Origin: Paraphysoderma sedebokerense
Taxonomy: Eukaryota; Blastocladiomycota; Physodermatomycetes; Physodermatales; Physodermataceae
Reading direction: 5' to 3'
Assembly (NCBI GenBank): GCA_025602915.1
Contig: JAHLJZ010000012.1
Span: 62,001-126,000 of the forward strand
DNA length: 64,000 nt
Positions 60,625 through 64,000 of the stretch are shown here, in pieces (the first letter of the stretch is position 1; each line of letters begins with the position of its first letter). A program made the translations under genes and the position numbers. A model generated the notes under the pieces. The model saw nothing but the letters and a program-made list of their open reading frames with translations. It ran no database searches and was not told the origin of the DNA.

Positions 60625-62467
60625 ATGATAGATATGGGACCGTCGTCATCTTTAGAAGAATTACAACAACAGCTAGAATCTCTTCGTCGTGAAAACGAAA
60701 AATTGAAGCTCGAAAATGAACAACTGAACCAGTTTCGCCAGTCACTCAAGTCCCAACCGACGACGACGGCCGGGAATTCATTTACCGGTAATAGAGAGTC
60801 ACTGACACTTCAAGAAATTAAAAGATATGGAAGGCAGCTCATTCTACCGTCTTTCGGGTTACAAGGTAATTTCATTAGTCGCTGAACTGTAAGACAATCA
60901 CCGATGAATTAAGGACGCATATTCTTGGGCATAGGTCAATTAAAGTTAGTGAATTCTTCGATCCTTGTAGTCGGTGCAGGAGGATTGGGTGCTCCAGTTT
61001 GTCTTTACTTAGCTGCCGCAGGCGTAGGTATGTAATTTTTACAGGTTATATGAAGCTTTGGGTCATCGGATTTGACCGTCCATGCGTTTTTATCTTTTGA
61101 ATTATGATCTGAACATTAAATTGCGGATTCAGGTAAAATTGGAATTGTCGATTTTGATCATGTCGAGGAAAATAATCTTCACCGCCAAATAATTCATGAT
61201 GAATTACGATGCGGTATTTCGAAAAGCCAAAGTGCAAAAATAGCAATGGAAAGGTTGGCCATACCGCCCTTGATCTCCTATTATGACTCTTAATAATTAT
61301 TTATTTCCCCTAGGATTAACTCAAATGTTCATTGTGTCGCCTACGATATTGTTTTTGATTCATCGAACGCACTTGAAATTATCAAAGATTACGATGTTGT
61401 CATTGACGCAACTGACAATGTTGCCACACGATATTTATTAAATGATGCTTGTGTATTGTTGGAAAAACCACTAGTGTCAGGTAGTGCATTAAGGACCGAA
61501 GGACAGGTATTTCTAAATTCATTGGCCTATTTTACTCTGTGATGGCTAGCTAACTTTTTTTAAAGTTGACCGTATATAATTTCCAAAACGGCCCCTGCTA
61601 TCGGTGCCTTTTTCCGGTTCCTCCCCCGGCGGAGGGAGTGACAAATTGCAATGACGGTGGTGTACTAGGACCAATAGTCGGAGTAATTGGATCGATGCAG
61701 GCTTTGGAAGCAATAAAAATTGTGGCGATGAATCAATGTACGCTTCAAAAATCACTTCTTCATTTCATACTCGTCTATTAACTTCTTCATCTACAGCATC
61801 GTACGTTCAAAGAATGTTACTTTTTGATGGACTTAATGGTACTATTCGAAATATCAAACTTCGTCCAAAGCAACTGAATTGTTGTGTATGCGGAGAGAAT
61901 CCTACTATTAAGGAGCTAATAGATTACGTACAGTTCTGTGGAAGTTCCGCCGTTGACAAGGTATTTGATCTTTCTTGAGAGCCTATATACCAGTATTGAA
62001 AGACGAAAATCAGTATGAACGGGAACTAAATTTATCATTTTTGATTTCAGTCTCCTCCGCTACAACTTTTGCCACCGACACAACGAATTTCCGTATCCGA
62101 ATATTCTCACATACGATCTACACTGACGCCTCATATATTACTTGATGTTCGGGAGCAAGTTCAGTTCGGTATTTGCAGTATAGAAGGGTCTATTAATATA
62201 CCGCTCAAAGATTTCATACGCAACGTTGATCAATCAATAGAAAAAATGAAACAACATTTGCCTTCAAATAATCACAAAGAAGGCTCGGATGAAATCGGTA
62301 TTCCTCCTGTGTATATCTTTTGTAGACGAGGCAATGATTCCCAAATCGCAGTTAAGAAGTTGTTGGAATCTCAAGATGGGAAATTCAAGTTCAGCATTGT
62401 GAAAGATGTAATCGGCGGATTAGATGAATGGAGTAAAATCGTGGATCAAAATTTCCCTGTATACTAG
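60625..62467 (+). CDS. UBA4: UBA4/MOCS3, E1-like activator of Urm1/MOCS2 with rhodanese domain
   Basis: Seven exons: 60625-60865, 60935-61027, 61133-61253, 61314-61506, 61566-61737, 61797-61960 and 62051-62467, giving 466 residues. A short N-terminal coiled coil is followed by [20 protein letters not shown], the nucleotide fold [20 protein letters not shown], the HRQIIH segment, VVIDATDN and zinc-binding pairs CYRC and CCVC. The C-terminal rhodanese domain has ILLDVRE and the active loop CRRGNDSQ (Cys419). It adenylates and thiolates Urm1 for tRNA wobble-uridine thiolation, and may serve molybdenum cofactor synthesis. Confidence 0.96.
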
Positions 62468-62948
62468 CATTAATTAGTTTAATAATAAGTTATATTTCAC
62501 GAGTCATCAAGAGATCTGGTCTCATTCATTGTGACACCAGATTGAGATGATTCGGCAATTGACACAACAGTCGTATACTATATTGAAATATGTAGGAACA
62601 TAAATTCACCGGACCACACGCATAGATCAACAATCATTGAGCCTTTGACACAACTGAGTTCCAACTTTTCTTGCAATGTCATAAAATCGGAAGTTTCATC
62701 TGACACCCCGATCTTGTCCTGTTCTCCTGAAATGTTCTTGCAGATTCTCCGTTCAAAATCTGCAAATATGTCTCACCTTGAATCTAATCAGAAGTTCTCA
62801 TGCGATTATGAATCTCGGTGCGGCCCCGTATCAAGTTAATATCAGCGCGAATTTGAAGTTTGCTGGCACCTGGTGCCCAACAGAATTCTAAACATGAATT
62901 ATCCTTCAAACCGTCCGCAAAAAAAAAAAACCAAAATTACTCGAAAAC
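62468..62948. other. Spacer before secretory protein
   Basis: No gene recognised; an A10 run lies near 62921-62930. Confidence 0.45.
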
Positions 62949-63962
62949 ATGATATTTTCATTGAAAGTAGCCACTCTGATTTTGATATATTATTCGCAAG
63001 CGGTCTATTCGGTTCCAGTAAATGGTAGTGAATTTAATGGTAAGAAGTGCTTCCGACATATGAATCACAACGACCATGCCTTCTAAAAATAATTTTCTCC
63101 AAATAGCGACAGGCCTCGTAAAAAGGGGGCTGTCAATATGTTTTAAAGGTGATGTCGAAGAAGTCCCCTTGTGCAAACTGCAGAAAGATTATTGGAGATA
63201 TACATTTGTCGGGTACCACGGTACTTATTCATCATACCATTGCCTCCGACGTGAAAAATGGCCGGTACATTAGTTGGCTAAATTTTTTCTCTTACGTAGG
63301 TTCATGCTCGAATTACAAAAACTCCTTAGAGAAACAAGTTATGCTACCCAAAACGGGTCAAACTTTTGATAAATGGCAGATTGGCTCGCGATTCTATGTT
63401 GCTGATTTAGTGTCCAGGGCATTCGAATATGCGGAATCAGGTTCCTTCATTTGTTGAATTCAATCCTTTATTGTAAATAGTAGTGACTAATTGCAGATTT
63501 ATTCGATCAGCTTGTATCACTACCAAAAAAACATCCAAAGGAACTGAAAATTTACAACCAATTTTGTGTTCTATTTACGCCAAATCGTCGGTTCTAAAAT
63601 CAGCAATTAAAGTGTATGTTCCAGAATATCCTATAGCAGGCAAACGTGATCGTAGGTTATGGTACCACGATCAAAACATGGAATGGTGGGAAACTCAATT
63701 ATTAGGTGAATCTTTAAAACGAAAATCACAAGATCACTCAAAGATTATCAGAGTCGCAAAAATATTGGGAAGAGAGGATTTCCAAACTGCATGGCCGGAG
63801 GAATTGTTGGAGTCATTAAAGGCTAAATGTGTCGTTATCAGTCCAGAAATTTATCAGATGGATCTGGATCAATTGAGGACTGCAAGGTATGCAGAGATGT
63901 TGCGTGGCAACGAGAATCAAAGTTGGGGCGATATTCTAGGAAGGAGAAGAGCCCCTTTCTAG
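62949..63962 (+). CDS. Unrecognised secretory-pathway protein
   Basis: Five exons fit: 62949-63039, 63107-63220, 63300-63440, 63497-63565 and 63604-63962, giving 257 residues. The N-terminus MIFSLKVATLILIYYSQAVY is a signal peptide or anchor. Further on come DYWRYTFVGYHGSCSNYKNS, MLPKTGQTFDKWQIGSRFYV, a helical DLFDQLVSLPKKHPKELK, and the C-terminal IKVYVPEYPIAGKRDRRLWY and MEWWETQLLGESLKRKS. No family recognised. The intron 63566-63603 is very short (38 bases) and rests on phase and the restored reading of the last exon. The stop is 38 bases from the window end. Confidence 0.55.
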
Positions 63963-64000
63963 TTTTGCAAATTCGTGATTGAATGTTATAACACATAGAT

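Noticed and set aside
1-64000. tRNA, rRNA and CRISPR arrays
   Set aside because: No paired A/B-box tRNA pattern, rRNA stretch or regular short-repeat array was recognised by eye; a covariance-model search would be decisive.

Overview
The window looks like nuclear DNA of a flagellated (zoosporic) fungus, chytrid-like in the broad sense. Fungal marks are a division-2 chitin synthase with a cytochrome b5-like domain, the mitochondrial genome maintenance protein Mgm101, the import-motor subunit Pam17, a yeast-type NAD-dependent methylene-THF dehydrogenase (Mtd1) and an IBTK/Btb3-type protein. Flagellar marks are SPEF1/CLAMP and the axonemal dynein intermediate chain DNAI4/WDR78, which non-flagellated fungi have lost. 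The DNA is about 60% A+T. Genes are close together and carry many short GT-AG introns, mostly 45-200 bases. Almost every gene had to be read as an exon chain; chains were accepted when splice sites, phases and family alignment agreed. Layout: 0-16 kb holds SPEF1 (-), the C2orf76 homolog (+), ARPC3 (+), SDE2 (-), a hotdog thioesterase (+), a SAM methyltransferase (+), a C2H2 regulator (-) and MTD1 (-). 16-20 kb is the obscure part: a minus-strand gene that seems to contain a chain of 7-17 base micro-exons plus a duplicated 80-base intronic segment, then an unrecognised 505-residue protein. 21-34 kb holds chitin synthase, an intronless viperin, TXNL4B and the large IBTK-like gene. 34-40 kb holds DAD1, two opposed scraps of an old Ty1/copia element, and a tandem pair of membrane-linked alpha/beta-hydrolases whose second copy has decayed. 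40-50 kb holds DNAI4, a SNX8/Mvp1 sorting nexin and a CM1 (centrosomin) protein. 50-64 kb is a dense housekeeping block: SmD2, MGM101, RPN5, PAM17, a small repeat protein, prohibitin-2, UBA4/MOCS3 and an unknown secretory protein. Functional themes: flagellum and microtubule organisation (SPEF1, DNAI4, CM1), splicing (SDE2, TXNL4B, SmD2), mitochondria (MGM101, PAM17, PHB2, the thioesterase by its leader), wall building (chitin synthase), actin (ARPC3), protein turnover and modification (RPN5, UBA4, DAD1). A CACGTG E-box sits about 95-120 bases before the start codon of several of the housekeeping genes. No CRISPR array, rRNA or tRNA gene was recognised. The most novel material is the micro-exon chain at 16.1-17.7 kb and the two micro-exons that cut through the signature motif of the thioesterase; viperin is the most interesting known system.
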